NCBI GenBank assembly: GCA_040757115.1
Contig: JBFLYA010000058.1
Location: 1-19,318 of the forward strand
Source: a bacterium
GTDB lineage: Bacteria > UBA9089 > CG2-30-40-21 > SBAY01
Length of the DNA stretch: 19,318 nt
Direction: 5' to 3'
A program made the position numbers and the translations under genes. Below are positions 10,621-19,318 of this stretch, piece after piece (the first letter of the stretch is position 1; each line of letters begins with the position of its first letter). The notes beneath the pieces are model-generated. The model was not told the origin of the DNA, did no database searches, and was given only the letters and a program-made list of their open reading frames with translations.

Positions 10621-13005
10621 ATGATGAATTTAGACAAAAAAGACCTATGGCTAATATTCTTATTTTTAACCTTAATAATTCTCTTTTTTGGACAGGTATT
10701 ATTTACTCCAGCCACCTATGTCATTAGAGATTTTTACCGCACTTTTTATCCTACTCGATATTTTGTCGCAGAATGTGTAAAAGAGGGTTTTTTTCCGTTA
10801 TGGAATCCTTATCTTTACTGTGGACATCCTTTTTTTGCCTCTTTACAACATGGTCTTTTAAATCCTTTCTCTTTTTTTATTTATCTTTTTCCATTTGATA
10901 TAGGAATTAAATTATTTATTGTCTGGCATTTTTTTTTAGCAGGTTTATTTATGTATCTATTGATGCGAGATTTTGATATAAGCGGAATACCTTCTTTAAT
11001 TGCCGCTTGTGCCTATACTTTTAATAGTTATATGCTCTCAATAGATACCTTTACTCACCTTACCTCTGCCTGTTGGACACCCCTTATATTTTTGCTATTC
11101 AATCGAGTAATTTCATCTTCGGTGGGAAAAAAGTTCAAATATATTATTCTAACAGGCATCTCGTTAAGCCTTCAATTTGCAGGAGAAAAAGTCGAGATTT
11201 TTTTTGCAACTGTAATTGTTTTGATACTATGGACTTTGGCAAAAATCATTTTATTTAAACCACAAGAAAGAAAAATTGCCTTTTTTAGTTTATCTTTAGT
11301 TGGTTTGATAAGCCTGGGATTAATCCTTATTCAACTCCTACCGTTTTTTGAGGCAGTTGTTTCTTCATATCGAACAGAGCGTACCTCATATTCCCAGGCA
11401 ACAAACTGGTCTTTACCACCTTTAGAATTATTCACACTTATCTGTCCTATAAAATCAGGATTTATGGAATTTATCCATGTTGGTATACAACATGGTTTTT
11501 TTAAGGGGCTTTACTTTGGCATTGTTCCCCTTTTCCTTATATTAATTACTTTTTATGAAAAAAGGAAAAGAAATCTATTCTGGCAGGCTATATTTTTAAT
11601 AGGAATAATTCTATCTCTGGGTAACTATACCCCTTTTTATAAATTTTTATACGACTATCTCCCATTATTTTCTATGTTTCGTTATCCAGTAAAATTTTTC
11701 TGTATAAGTATCTTTGCCGGAAGTATATTAGCGGGAGTTGGATTTGAGTATCTATTAAAAACTATTAAGGCAAAAAAGATAAAACCCGCTATTGTCCTTT
11801 TTATCCCAAATCTTTTCCTGATTTTTATTTTACTCATCTGGTATCTTAACATGGGTAAGTTCCTCTGGTTATTAAAACTTCATTATTTTATTCCTGAGTC
11901 GATAGAAGAATTAATGGATATTGAAGGAAAAAATTTTATGATATATCAAAACTTTTTCTTAGTCACGATAGTTTTTTCTTTATTTAATTTACTGGTAATT
12001 ATCAGCTCAAAACTTAGAATCAAATTAACTGTCTTTGCTATAACTTCAACTATCATCATTATTTTTGATTTAATCTTTTTTGGCTTAAATTTAAACCCAC
12101 TTGTTGACCAAAAATTATATCATCAGCAACCTGAAATGTTAAAGATACTAAAAAAAGAAGAGGGTTACTCTCGTTTTATGATAGAACCTAAGACCATCCA
12201 ATATTATTCTTTTATGACTGATGTATCAGAAAAGACTCAATTTGAAACTGTTGATGAAATGCAATTAAGATTAATTCCCAATTTTGGATTAATGCATAAA
12301 ATATATGAGATTGAAGGATACGGATTTTTAATATTAGAAGATTACCTGAAATTTTATGAGAGATTAATTTCTGGTGAATTTACTGCGGTTCATCAACTTC
12401 TTAATCTATCTAATGTCCAATACATCCTCTCTAAATTTGAGATTCCATCTTCGAGTGTTCAATTAGTTTATAAAATGAAAAAATATGGGGAGGAATTTAT
12501 GCTTTATAAAAATCCAGATTACCTGCCTCGTGCCTTTTTTGTCTCTAAAGCAAAAATAGTTAAAAACCGCGAAAAAATCTTAAATATACTTACAAACAAA
12601 AACTTTGACCCACAAAAAGAGGTAATTCTGGAAGAAAATGTTCTAAATTATCCAGAATCCAAAATCCAAAATTTTGCTTCGCAACATTCTTCGAATTCAA
12701 AATCCAAAATCCAAATTACCGCTTATCAACCTAATAAAGTAAAAATCAATACCTCTTGCCAGACCAATGGCTTTTTATTCTTAAGTGATACCTATTATCC
12801 TGGTTGGAAGGCGTATGTAGATGGACAACAAACAAAGATTTATCGAGCTAATTTTCTCTTTAGGGCTGTTGTCTTACCAAAAGGAAGTCATCAAGTTGAA
12901 TTTGTCTATTCCCCATTGAGTTTTAAAATAGGACTTTTGGGAAGTATCCTTACTTCACTTGTTTTAATTCTGATAGGACTATGGAAAAATAGAGGTTATA
13001 AATGA
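10621..13005 (+). CDS. YfhO-family polytopic membrane protein (GT-C type), first paralog
   Basis: 794 residues from the ATG at 10621; a longer frame from the TTG at 10558 would be encoded by an inverted repeat and is rejected. About a dozen membrane segments are followed by a C-terminal soluble domain and a final membrane helix. Family features are VIRDFYRTFYPTRYF near the first extracytoplasmic loop, FPLWNPYLYCGHPFFA, FRYPVKFF and the C-terminal DTYYPGWKAYVDG. YfhO proteins belong to the GT-C membrane glycosyltransferase group and are implicated in adding sugars to envelope polymers such as teichoic acids; the substrate here is unknown. Near 12650-12717 the gene contains ATCCAAA-type low-complexity repeat DNA in frame (giving SKIQ and SKSKIQI peptides). 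It overlaps the next paralog by 4 nt (ATGA). A 48-bp stretch (12769-12816) is identical to the paralog. Confidence 0.85.
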   Translation: MMNLDKKDLWLIFLFLTLIILFFGQVLFTPATYVIRDFYRTFYPTRYFVAECVKEGFFPLWNPYLYCGHPFFASLQHGLLNPFSFFIYLFPFDIGIKLFIVWHFFLAGLFMYLLMRDFDISGIPSLIAACAYTFNSYMLSIDTFTHLTSACWTPLIFLLFNRVISSSVGKKFKYIILTGISLSLQFAGEKVEIFFATVIVLILWTLAKIILFKPQERKIAFFSLSLVGLISLGLILIQLLPFFEAVVSSYRTERTSYSQATNWSLPPLELFTLICPIKSGFMEFIHVGIQHGFFKGLYFGIVPLFLILITFYEKRKRNLFWQAIFLIGIILSLGNYTPFYKFLYDYLPLFSMFRYPVKFFCISIFAGSILAGVGFEYLLKTIKAKKIKPAIVLFIPNLFLIFILLIWYLNMGKFLWLLKLHYFIPESIEELMDIEGKNFMIYQNFFLVTIVFSLFNLLVIISSKLRIKLTVFAITSTIIIIFDLIFFGLNLNPLVDQKLYHQQPEMLKILKKEEGYSRFMIEPKTIQYYSFMTDVSEKTQFETVDEMQLRLIPNFGLMHKIYEIEGYGFLILEDYLKFYERLISGEFTAVHQLLNLSNVQYILSKFEIPSSSVQLVYKMKKYGEEFMLYKNPDYLPRAFFVSKAKIVKNREKILNILTNKNFDPQKEVILEENVLNYPESKIQNFASQHSSNSKSKIQITAYQPNKVKINTSCQTNGFLFLSDTYYPGWKAYVDGQQTKIYRANFLFRAVVLPKGSHQVEFVYSPLSFKIGLLGSILTSLVLILIGLWKNRGYK

Positions 13006-15254
13006 AATATAAAAAAGACCTATATGCCATCTTTTTTATTTTACTATTAGTAGTTATTTTTTTTAGTGAGGTGTTATTTACTAACAAAAATTTTGTCTTT
13101 CGTGATTTCTTTATGTATCAATATCCTATTAGACATTTTACAACTGAGTGTCTAAGAACAGGATTTATTCCATTTTGGAATCCATATCTTTTTTGCGGGA
13201 ATCCATTTTTAGCTAATATAAACTCAGCTATATTTTATCCACTTTCTTTCATTAATTGTCTCTTCCCTTTCTATTTTGGTATAAAGTTATTCATGGTCAT
13301 TCATTTTTTCTTATCTTCTTTATTTATGTATTGGCTAATGCGAAGTTGGCTAAAGATAATGCCTTCTTTAATATCAAGTATTACTTATGGTTTTAGTGGT
13401 TATCTCTTATCAATGATAGATACTTATACGATATTAGCTACCTCTACCTGGACACCACTTTGTTTCCTACTTATCAATCGTGCCATTGAAGGAAGGAATT
13501 TTGCAGTTATTTTATCAGGAATATTTTTAGGAATTCAATTTTTAGCAGGTGCTCCAGATGTATTTCTTATTGCCATATTAGGACTTTTCTTGTTTAGTTT
13601 GTCTAAGAGTTTAGTAGGTAATAATAAGGGAATTTATTCCTTTTTGTTAGCTGGATTAATTGGAATGGGACTTACCCTATTTCAATCTTTGCCTTTTTTA
13701 GAGATGGCTTCTTTTTCTACCAGGATTATCAGTGGTTTAGAATATTCTGAGGCTACACTTAGAGCTTTAAGTCTGGCTGAATTATTTACCCTTTTCATTC
13801 CTATTACAAAATCAGTTAATTTCTGGTTTGGTCAAAATATAGTAAAAAGTTGTTATTTAGGAATTATCCCCTTTTGTTTTATTTTAATAGGGATTTTTTA
13901 TTCAAAAAGGAAATTAATCTTGTTTTGGACCGTGCTATTCTTTGTATCTCTTCTTTTAGCTATGGGAAAATATTTCCCTGTTTATCAACTTTTATATAAA
14001 TATATACCATACTTTGCAAGTATGAAAGACCCCATAAAGTTTTTTTCGTTAACCGTATTATCAGGAGCTATTTTGACAGGATTTGGAGCGGCTAAGTTGA
14101 TGGAAGAAAATAAAGGCATAAATTTTCTGTTGATATTTAATCTTATATATTTTATTCTTTGGCTAATAGCCTGGATGGCTAAAGATTTTATCCTATCTTT
14201 ATGGATTAATACCGTAGAATGGTATTTTTTGAATATATGGGGAAGTTTTTTATCACTCATTCTCCTTTCCTTAACAACATCACTTTTTATTTTAAAAATA
14301 CATGGATATGTTAGAGCATCAGTTGCTTTTATAGGTATAATTTTCATTCTTATAATAGATCTTTTTCTTATGGGATGTAAACTTAATCCATTAATAGATA
14401 AAGGTTTTTATGATTATGAACCCGAAATTGTAAAATTAATTGAAAAAGATAAAGATTACTTTCGTATCCTCTCTGCTTACAATATTAAAGTTAATGATTT
14501 TACTTTGCCGCCTATGTTTATAATAAACTTAAAGTTAAAAAATAGCGTGCATCCCAATGTGGGAGTTCCTTACCATTTATATGATGCCTATGGTTATGAT
14601 GGATTTAGATTAAAAGATTATGATACCCTAATTTCTCTTGAACAATTAGAAAAAACTTCCAAATTATTATCTTTACTTAATATTAAATACATAATTAGCC
14701 ATTTTAAACTTATCAATATGGATATATTTTATGATGGAGGTGACTTTAAAGTTTATAAAAATACCGGGTATTTAAAGAGAGCCTTTTTCGTTCCAAAAGC
14801 AAGGGTAGTTAAAGACAGGAGAGAAATTTTGAATATACTCTCAAAGGGTGATTTTGAACCCAAAAAAGAGGTAATATTAGAAGAATTTCCAAATTCTAAA
14901 TTCCATCCTAAATCTCAAATCTTAAATCCCAAATCCAAAATCCAAATTATAGATTATCAACCTAACAAAGTTATTATTAACAGCTCTTGTGAGAAAAGTG
15001 GCTTTTTATTCTTAAGTGATACCTATTATCCTGGTTGGAAGGCGTATATAGACGGCAAACCAACAAAGGTATATCGGGCAAATTACCTTTTTAGGGCAAT
15101 TGTGCTTCCAGAAGGAAATCATCAGATTGAATTTGTCTATTTTCCTGCAAGTTTTAAAATCGGGCTTTTGGGAACATTAATCACTATTACTATCTTAGTT
15201 AGCTTCATGATTATCCTGAGAATTAAACATTTTTCCAATCCCATATTCTTTTAG
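13002..15254 (+). CDS. YfhO-family polytopic membrane protein (GT-C type), second paralog
   Basis: 750 residues. It has the same layout as its neighbour: an N-terminal membrane helix, FVFRDFFMYQYPIRHF, a loop with FIPFWNPYLFCGNPFLA, many membrane segments, MKDPIKFFSLTV, then a soluble C-terminal domain with DTYYPGWKAYIDG and a last helix (~725-745). The two genes are clearly a tandem duplication but are diverged along most of their length. Translational coupling to the first copy is likely (4-nt ATGA overlap). In-frame low-complexity repeat (14885-14947, units like AAATCCCAAATCC) lies at the position equivalent to that in the first copy and encodes PNSKFHPKSQILNPKSKIQ. Paralogous pairs may act on different substrates or work as one complex; neither can be decided from sequence. 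An envelope glycosylation role is inferred from the family. Confidence 0.85.
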   Translation: MKYKKDLYAIFFILLLVVIFFSEVLFTNKNFVFRDFFMYQYPIRHFTTECLRTGFIPFWNPYLFCGNPFLANINSAIFYPLSFINCLFPFYFGIKLFMVIHFFLSSLFMYWLMRSWLKIMPSLISSITYGFSGYLLSMIDTYTILATSTWTPLCFLLINRAIEGRNFAVILSGIFLGIQFLAGAPDVFLIAILGLFLFSLSKSLVGNNKGIYSFLLAGLIGMGLTLFQSLPFLEMASFSTRIISGLEYSEATLRALSLAELFTLFIPITKSVNFWFGQNIVKSCYLGIIPFCFILIGIFYSKRKLILFWTVLFFVSLLLAMGKYFPVYQLLYKYIPYFASMKDPIKFFSLTVLSGAILTGFGAAKLMEENKGINFLLIFNLIYFILWLIAWMAKDFILSLWINTVEWYFLNIWGSFLSLILLSLTTSLFILKIHGYVRASVAFIGIIFILIIDLFLMGCKLNPLIDKGFYDYEPEIVKLIEKDKDYFRILSAYNIKVNDFTLPPMFIINLKLKNSVHPNVGVPYHLYDAYGYDGFRLKDYDTLISLEQLEKTSKLLSLLNIKYIISHFKLINMDIFYDGGDFKVYKNTGYLKRAFFVPKARVVKDRREILNILSKGDFEPKKEVILEEFPNSKFHPKSQILNPKSKIQIIDYQPNKVIINSSCEKSGFLFLSDTYYPGWKAYIDGKPTKVYRANYLFRAIVLPEGNHQIEFVYFPASFKIGLLGTLITITILVSFMIILRIKHFSNPIFF

Positions 15255-15299
15255 GCTCAATATCTATATTAATTAGTATATCGTTCAAAAAAAATGATA

Positions 15300-15328
15300 T
15301 TGCAATATAATTTTATTTATGGTATAAT
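15300..15328 (+). promoter_or_regulatory. Sigma-70-like promoter of pyrB
   Basis: TTGCAA (15300-15305), 17 nt, TATAAT (15323-15328), with TGG before the -10 box (extended -10). The start of transcription would be near 15335, leaving a ~57-nt leader before the pyrB ATG. The -10 area (TATGGTATAATT) is almost the same as that of the pilin promoter. No PyrR-type attenuator or open leader frame was recognised. Confidence 0.7.
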
Positions 15329-15370
15329 TATCTACAAACAAAGTTATGAATTTCGTGAAAGGCACTTTAA

Positions 15371-16339
<969 letters not shown>

Positions 16340-16360
16340 TTACAAAAGGAGGAATAAAAG

Positions 16361-18424
16361 ATGAATTGTCCAAATTGTTCAATCCAACTAACCCCAACTA
16401 TGACTACTCAAGGTGTAGAAGTTGATGCGTGCAGTAAATGTAATGGTGTCTGGCTGGATAAAGGTGAGGTATTTTTCTTTACTAAAAAAGTAAATGCCGT
16501 TGCCAGGGCACTTGAGCAAGCAATTAAAGAAGGAAAACCTACGACAAAACTTAGTCCTAAAACCCAAAAACCAATGCAAGAAATATCTCTCTCAGAGGGA
16601 AAAATTCAAATTGACTATTGTCCCCAGAGCAATGGACTCTGGTTTGATGCCGGAGAATTAGAGCAATTACAAAAGACTGATATTAAAATAACCCTTGATA
16701 AAGAGGCAAAAATATCCACTAAACCCAAAATTTACGAGATAAAGGAAAAAGTACCTCCGTTAATTAAAAACCTGACTCCACTTCCAAATCTCTTCATTCG
16801 GTCATGTAGTGTCCTTTTTGGGCTATATGCACTTTTGACACTTGTTTTAATTACGGTGGTAAATTTTGGTCTTATCACGCCAGATTTTGCCATATTAATC
16901 GCTCTGGGAATTATTTCTTTACAATTTATCCTGGGTCCCTGGCTGATGGATATATCACTGCGATTCTTTTATAAGATTTCCTGGAATGCCTATTTACCAG
17001 AGCCTCTAAATAATTTTATTAAAGATACCTGTCGAAAACAAGGAATGAAATTTCCTCGATTTGGTATTTTACAAGATGGTGCACCGCAAGCATTTACTTA
17101 TGGACATCATCCCAATAACGCCAGAATCGTTATTTCGCAAGGATTAATTGACCTTTTAGAACCAGAGGAAGTTTGCGGTGTTGTTGCCCATGAAATTGGA
17201 CATGCCAAACACTGGGATATGTTAGTTATGACGATTGCGTATCTTGTTCCACTTATTTTATACTATGTATATCGGACACTTATACAAATGCGAACAAAGG
17301 GCAGAGAGGACAAATCTGCACACATACGCTATGCCATTGCTATTGGTTCATATATTCTTTACATTATCAGTCAATATCTGGTTTTATGGCTATCTCGGAC
17401 CAGGGAATATTATGCCGATAGATTCGCAGGTGAAGTAACTAAAAATCCTAACGCCCTGGCATCGGCATTAGTCAAAATTGCTTATGGATTGGCTGGACAA
17501 CAGAAAAAAGAAGAAAAAGAAACTCGAAGAGCCCCAACTTTAGATGCAATTGGTGCCTTAGGAATATTCGATGCTAAAGTCGCCCGTTCGTTGGCTATGG
17601 TCAGTTATTCATCCCCTGCGGCTAAAATGGGTGGTGAGATAAATAAAGAAAATCTACAAGAAGCAATGAAATGGGATTTGTGGAATCCCTGGGCAAAATA
17701 TTATGAATTGCATTCTACTCACCCATTAGTCGCAAATCGACTAAATTATCTCTCTGAACAAAGTATTTCCCTGGGACTTGAACCTTTTGTGTCCTTTAAT
17801 CAAAAGAAACCTGAATCATACTGGGATGAATTTTTTGTGGATTTATTGATACTCTACTTGCCTACAATGGTGATACTCTTTAGTTTGGGAGGTATCATTG
17901 CACCACCCTTGTTGCTACAAAGTTCTCCTGATATGACGCTATTGGGTCTGGTTTTTTGTTTATTTGGAATTGCACAATTAATTCAGATAGTATTTTCTTA
18001 TAAAAATCCGGGTTATTTCCCGCAAATGGATATTGTCAGCTTACTAAAAAATGTAAAAGTCTCGGCAATAAGACCTGTTCCTTGTAGACTTAAAGGTAAA
18101 ATAATAGGTCGGGGAGTGCCAGGTCTTATCTGGTCAGAAGATTTTGTCATGCAGGATTCAACCGGGATAATATTCCTTGATTATCGTCAGCCATTAGGTA
18201 TCTGGGAATTTCTATTTGGATTACTTCGTTCTTCACAACTTCAAGACCAGGAAGTAACTCTTACTGGCTGGTATCGTCGAAGCCCTGTGCCGTATGTTGA
18301 ATTGAAAAATTTTACTATCGGCTCAACTACTCGTAATTGCTATGTTTATCAGATGAAACTTATTTCATCAGGATTTATAATATTATTGGGAATAGGTATG
18401 TTACTTATGTCAATAGTAAAGTAG
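16361..18424 (+). CDS. Zinc-ribbon / M48 metalloprotease fusion membrane protein
   Basis: 687 residues, well over twice the length of HtpX. Residues 1-40 are a TFIIB-type zinc ribbon (CPNC at 3-6, CSKCNGVWLDKGE at 24-36). A second copy (~62-103) is degenerate: NGLWFDAGEL remains, but only one cysteine (Cys87) of four is left. Membrane segments (~150-168, 174-195) precede an M48 peptidase domain with HEIGH at 277-281, two further membrane segments (~285-304 and 327-345), the third zinc ligand in EYYADRFAGE (Glu349) and STHPLVANRL (452-461). M48 proteases of this type degrade damaged membrane proteins. Two more membrane segments (~491-515, 526-546) lead to a ~90-residue beta-rich domain (~565-655; GRGVPGLIWSEDFVMQDSTG, LTGWYRRSPVPYVE) and a last helix (~665-684). 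The tail resembles the GIDE-type domain (tentative). AAAGGAGG precedes the ATG; likely co-transcribed with pyrB. Confidence 0.88.
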   Translation: MNCPNCSIQLTPTMTTQGVEVDACSKCNGVWLDKGEVFFFTKKVNAVARALEQAIKEGKPTTKLSPKTQKPMQEISLSEGKIQIDYCPQSNGLWFDAGELEQLQKTDIKITLDKEAKISTKPKIYEIKEKVPPLIKNLTPLPNLFIRSCSVLFGLYALLTLVLITVVNFGLITPDFAILIALGIISLQFILGPWLMDISLRFFYKISWNAYLPEPLNNFIKDTCRKQGMKFPRFGILQDGAPQAFTYGHHPNNARIVISQGLIDLLEPEEVCGVVAHEIGHAKHWDMLVMTIAYLVPLILYYVYRTLIQMRTKGREDKSAHIRYAIAIGSYILYIISQYLVLWLSRTREYYADRFAGEVTKNPNALASALVKIAYGLAGQQKKEEKETRRAPTLDAIGALGIFDAKVARSLAMVSYSSPAAKMGGEINKENLQEAMKWDLWNPWAKYYELHSTHPLVANRLNYLSEQSISLGLEPFVSFNQKKPESYWDEFFVDLLILYLPTMVILFSLGGIIAPPLLLQSSPDMTLLGLVFCLFGIAQLIQIVFSYKNPGYFPQMDIVSLLKNVKVSAIRPVPCRLKGKIIGRGVPGLIWSEDFVMQDSTGIIFLDYRQPLGIWEFLFGLLRSSQLQDQEVTLTGWYRRSPVPYVELKNFTIGSTTRNCYVYQMKLISSGFIILLGIGMLLMSIVK

Positions 18425-18460
18425 CCAGTAGTCAGTGAACAGTGGTCAGTAATTAGAAAC
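18425..18460. repeat. Short TCAGT-unit repeat
   Basis: CCAGTAGTCAGTGAACAGTG and GTCAGTAATTAG resemble the units at 8200-8240. It fills the 55-bp gap between the metalloprotease stop and the regulator gene. Confidence 0.4.
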
Positions 18461-18479
18461 CAATTTAAGAGGTAATGAA

Positions 18480-19172
18480 ATGACTAAAAGTCAGTTTTTA
18501 GGTAAAATATCTATTTTTAGTTCCTTAGAAAAAGAAGATTTGGAACTATTAGCAACCGCTACTCAAGAAGTAACTTACAAAAAAGGACAAACAATTATCA
18601 GCAGTGAAGAGATAGGGACGACATTTTTCGTTGTTAAATCAGGTAAAGTCAAGGTAACTGCAGAGGCGTTAGATAGTCGAGAGATTGTGCTGAGCACCCT
18701 TGCCCCTTTATCTTTCTTTGGGGAGATGTCTATTCTTGATGGTGAACCGAGGTCTGCGACTATCACTGCCTTAGAGGAGACAGAATTGATTACTATGGAT
18801 AAGGATGTTTTTCTCAGAATACTACACCGTTATCCCCAAATTGCAATTAATATACTAACTATTTTATCTCAAAGGTTACGAAGAGCAGATGAATTAATTC
18901 AAAATTTAAGATTTTTAAGTGCCTCAGGAAGGACAATCCAAACATTATTTAAGCTCTTAGATGAGCATGGTGTGAAGGTAAAAGAAGGAATGCTAATTGA
19001 TATGCGATTGACTCATCAAGAGCTGGCAAGTTTAGCCGGGACATCAAGAGAATCAATGCGTAAGGTTATCCACGATTTTCAAGAAAAAGGTTATCTAAAA
19101 TTCTACCGTGGCAAAATCACTGTTTTAAATGAAGATATACTCTTAAGAACATTAGCGAGATCTATTGTTTAA
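18480..19172 (+). CDS. Crp/Fnr-family transcriptional regulator
   Basis: 230 residues. The N-terminal cyclic-nucleotide-binding-type beta-roll (~10-125) contains FFGEMSILDGEPRSATITAL (79-98), which matches the phosphate-binding cassette of cAMP-binding regulators, including the Gly-Glu and the Arg-Ser/Thr-Ala positions. A long dimerisation helix (~118-140) leads to a winged helix-turn-helix (~145-225) with LTHQELASLAGTSRESMRKV (173-192), in which TSRESMRKV is the DNA-recognition helix. There is no N-terminal or internal cysteine cluster, so it is not an iron-sulfur Fnr-type sensor; a nucleotide ligand is plausible. The ATG at 18480 has AAGAGGT (18468-18473) 6 nt upstream. It could belong to the pyrB-M48 transcript or have its own promoter in the repeat-bearing gap; no clear promoter is visible. 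Targets are unknown. Confidence 0.92.
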   Translation: MTKSQFLGKISIFSSLEKEDLELLATATQEVTYKKGQTIISSEEIGTTFFVVKSGKVKVTAEALDSREIVLSTLAPLSFFGEMSILDGEPRSATITALEETELITMDKDVFLRILHRYPQIAINILTILSQRLRRADELIQNLRFLSASGRTIQTLFKLLDEHGVKVKEGMLIDMRLTHQELASLAGTSRESMRKVIHDFQEKGYLKFYRGKITVLNEDILLRTLARSIV

Positions 19173-19197
19173 TTATTCTCCTATCTTCATATATTTC

Positions 19198-19318
19198 GTA
19201 ACCGTTCAGGCTATATATCAAAAGTGTAAGAAAGGGGATAAGGAGATAAGAGTGATATGGAGATAAGATAATAGAAATAGATTGAAATTTATAGAAATAG
19301 GTAGAAATTGATTGTGGA
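19198..19318 (+). repeat. Dispersed repeat copy at right edge, truncated by the window
   Basis: Starts with GTAACCGTTCAGG (19198-19210), then GGGGATAAGGAGATAAGAG-type purine units, then ATAGAAATAG and GAAATTTATAG units to the end of the window. This is the inverted counterpart of 1-121. No gene is seen. Confidence 0.75.

Noticed and set aside
13985-14347. 120-codon minus-strand frame opposite the second YfhO gene
   Set aside because: The plus-strand membrane protein is continuous through this region and the opposite frame shows no recognisable domain.

Overview
This AT-rich 19.3 kb window comes from a bacterium. It carries Shine-Dalgarno sites of the AGGAGG type, sigma-70-like promoters with extended -10 boxes, a type IV pilin, an F1-ATPase gamma subunit and bacterial trp and pyr genes. 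No rRNA or tRNA is visible, so no taxon can be assigned. Gene content, TTG/GTG starts and intergenic DNA packed with short inverted repeats fit an uncultivated, environmental Gram-negative-type lineage (inference). Both ends of the window fall inside copies of one repeat family in opposite orientation, which suggests this is a whole contig that stopped assembling at repeats.

Layout. 1-207: repeat remnants. 208-1724: a helical-repeat (HEAT-like) protein and a membrane-anchored ComEA-like protein with two helix-hairpin-helix domains, separated by a small terminal-inverted-repeat element. 1859-4876: a tightly packed plus-strand run of a CsgG-like lipoprotein, a RelE-type toxin-antitoxin pair, trpD and trpC. 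4877-5191: a large stem-forming repeat. 5192-6491: a pilin-like protein with an atypical N-terminus, then a family 2 glycosyltransferase. 6526-8167 (minus strand): ecfT-like then atpG, with a good promoter near 8292-8321. 8201-8964: gene-free DNA holding repeats, a 269-bp palindrome built of six small hairpins, and a consensus promoter for the pilin gene at 8965. 9591-10184: signal peptidase I. 10185-10620: a miniature element with 8-bp direct flanks that carries a fragment of a GxxExxY gene. 10621-15254: two tandem overlapping YfhO-family membrane proteins. 15392-18424: pyrB with its own promoter, then a zinc-ribbon/M48 metalloprotease fusion. 18480-19172: a Crp/Fnr-family regulator.

How the genes fit together. 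Three metabolic or energy genes (trpD-trpC, pyrB, atpG) are separated from most of their usual partners, so the genome probably has scattered operons. Several products act at the envelope: pilin, pilin-like protein, signal peptidase, the glycosyltransferase and YfhO proteins (probably surface glycan or lipid-linked sugar work), the CsgG-like lipoprotein, the M48 protease and the DNA-binding ComEA-like protein.

The most unusual material is the non-coding part. At least two related terminal motifs (GTAASCGTTCAGG and GTAACTATTCACC types) bound miniature elements. A six-hairpin palindrome shows compensatory changes between its hairpins. Intergenic-type low-complexity repeat sequence also appears in frame inside both YfhO genes and at the end of ecfT.
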